Assembly (NCBI GenBank): GCA_964017235.1
Contig: OZ024927.1
Span: 21,347,160 to 21,411,159, forward strand
Source of the DNA: Sabellastarte sp. h YS-2021
Lineage: Eukaryota; Annelida; Polychaeta; Sabellida; Sabellidae
DNA length: 64,000 nt
Direction: 5' to 3'
Both the position numbers and the translations under genes were made by a program. This document shows positions 57,201 to 60,200 of this stretch, piece by piece. How positions within the stretch are numbered: the stretch's first letter is position 1; the number at the start of each line of letters is the position of its first letter. The notes beneath the pieces were generated by a model. The model saw only the letters and a program-made list of their open reading frames with translations, searched no databases and was not told where the DNA came from.

Positions 57201-60200
57201 TAGGCAGTGTGATAGCTTATCAAGGGCCGAGGCAACATTTTTATGTGTGAGATGCACATACAATTGTGTGTCATCAGTGTAGAAATGGAAACTAATACCA
57301 GGATGATTCCGTATGACTTTAGTTAGAGGAGTAGTATAGAGTGAAAAAAAGATTGGACCCAAGACAGAGCCTTGAGGCACACCATACAATAACATTTTGG
57401 CATCAGATAAAATTGATCCAATCTTAATGCATCGAACACGGTCTGAGAGGTAAGACTTGAACCAATCCAGGACTACCCCACCGACACCAAAACCAGGAGC
57501 TAAGAGAATCAAGGCGCATAACATGGTCAATAGTATCAAACACAGCTGATTGATCGAAGAGAACGACAACAGTAGCCTCACCTTTAGCAAAAGCCAGATG
57601 AACATCATTCTTAATTGAAAGCAATGCAGATTCAGTTGAGTGACCTAGTTTTTAGGTGGACTGTCTGACATTTCAAGCTGACATTCATATCATAGTTCAG
57701 TGGTGTTACTCTCACTGGATTGTTTGTGTAAATTACTACCCTTGAGCCTCAGCTAGGGAGCTGTATACAACTCACCTCAAGTGTGAAGTGCCTCTGCAGG
57801 TCCATAAGTTTCTCTAACACAACCATTGCCTGGAACTTTACATCTATGAGTGTCTGGTTGGTCTCATCCTGGAAATACTTGGCCCTCTTGGCAGAGAAAG
57901 GAATGTGTGTGCTCTTCCTGGTCAGGCCAGGAAACAGGTGAGCTAAAATTATACATTGTACGTTAAAAACAGGTGTTTTCTGTTTTTTGTAAATATCCAG
58001 TTTCATATGGATAAATATGGTATTTGACATTTGACTGACAATTAAAAATGTAAATCATATCATATTTATCAACGGTGGATGTAAATAGTTCAGGCCTGGT
58101 ATTCCCAAAATGGATCAAGATGAGTCAAAAATCAGCTCAAGTTTACACCTGTTAACACAAACTTAAGCTTATTTATGGCTCAACTTGAGCTTGATCCCTT
58201 CTGTGAATATGGCCCCTGTCGTTTTTATAAATTTATGGTTTTGTATTAGTTTTACCAAAGTCATTCATGTCATCTGAATGTGGCTCTGGCATCATATTTG
58301 TCTCAGCACAGCCACACATCAGACACATCTCTGTGTAAATACTACCAAATACTTTGTTGTGTCATTGCCATGTATATGAGCCTGAAGTATCACACATACC
58401 TATGGCTGGTGTCATAGTCCGTGCTGGTTTCATCATGGCCTTGTACCTCACACTAGTCACCTTGTTCTGCTCACCCATCAGCAGCAGCATCATCACAGGA
58501 AGCAGCTCCTTCAGGCTGGACACATCGCAGTAACCAAACAGAATTAGGTCATGGACGATCTGAACATGAATAAGAAAAAAAAGTTGAACTAGAACAGAAT
58601 CAGTGAAAAAAACAATGACATAGCTGATCAGAATCAGGTTGAGGGGGAATTGTGCATAAATATGAATAAATGCGACCAATAACTGAACAGAACAAGGTTA
58701 TGAAGGATCTAATCTAATCTAGTCTACTGCTTTGCAGGCGCAATATCTACCCCACAAAGGGGATCTCAGTGTGCTAATTAACAGAAATTGTTTATTGTAA
58801 GGAGCGTCGAGGAGCGGTCAAGGTCAGTGATCCGGAGTTATGGGTGTGACCAAGAGGGAAGGAGACTAAGTTGGAAAACTGCAGTTGAAGAGGTGGGATT
58901 TAAGGTGTTTCCTGAATGATGCAACAGAGGGGCTATTTCATATTGGAAGGGGAAGGAGTTCCAAAGAACTGGGGCATAGTGACTGAAAGAATTAGAACAG
59001 TGTTTGATTGATTTATAAACTCTACGTTCAAAAGTGGGGGTATGGAGGAACTTAAGTTTGGAGGTGCTTCACCTTGTATTTCTGGAAGAGGTGTAGGGGT
59101 GAGTTAATTCTCTTAGGTAAGCTGGTTGACCTTGGTTGAGAATTTTGTATGTAATGAGGCCTATTTTAAATTGTACCCTGTGCCTGACTGGGATCCAGTG
59201 GAGTTTTTTCAGTTGAGGAGAAATGTGTGAGAATTTAGGGGAATGGTTGACAACCCTGCAGAGTGAGTTTTGGACCCTGCTGCAATCTCCTTAACTCAAA
59301 ATCAGTGAGTGATATAAACACAGAATTGCAATAGTCCAATTAATCTGCTGCTCACCAAAACACTTGCTGAGAGAACTGATGTTTCAAGGTCTAGCAGGGG
59401 ATGAATTTTGTAGAGCTCTCTGGTAGACTGAATGACATGTGAAACATGGTCTGAGAGAGTGAAGTTAGAATCAAATACCACTCTGAGGTTCTTGACACTT
59501 TGTGCTGGTGAGACCCGATTACCATGTATATTGATCTCTATATAAACAAATAAGGAAGTTATCAGAGATCAGAGTAAAACCAATCAATAACTAGTGAATT
59601 AGATCAAGGCGGGTCCGGACACAAAGCAAAAATAAACCAAGCAAATAACGTAACAGAATCAGGTCTAGGCAAAAAATGGGGTCGGATATGCATTTTGCAA
59701 TAAGTGAGCCAAATCTAGGTACCTATGTTTTAGTACGAGACAACTGAAAGTCACATAGAAGCAAATATGGCAGTTACCGAATTGGTTTCTGGTGTTGCAT
59801 CTTAGAGATTGCCTTAGGCAGAGATTACTACACTATATAAAGTCCAAAACAGAACAGAATACTGCTTGAAAACTGTAAGCAGAGCATGTATACTGAATAA
59901 ACAGATAACTAGTAAATATCCAGTCAGTTTAAACAGTAAGCCAACCACAAATTTTACCCGATCATTTCACCCTCACTAACTCACTGTTATCTGTGCCAGA
60001 ACTAGTTTATTCTTCATCTCTGTGTTCTTTCTGAGCAGGCAGTTTTCCTTGAGGTCTATAATTAGCCAGTCTAATACATCGGGTCCGTGTACACAGAGTG
60101 TATTGTGGCCCACCTCCGCCTGGTAATTCAGCCAGGTGTCAGCACTGCAGCGAGACTCCAGGGAATCATAACTAAAGGCCGTACTGATGGTGTCAGTGAC

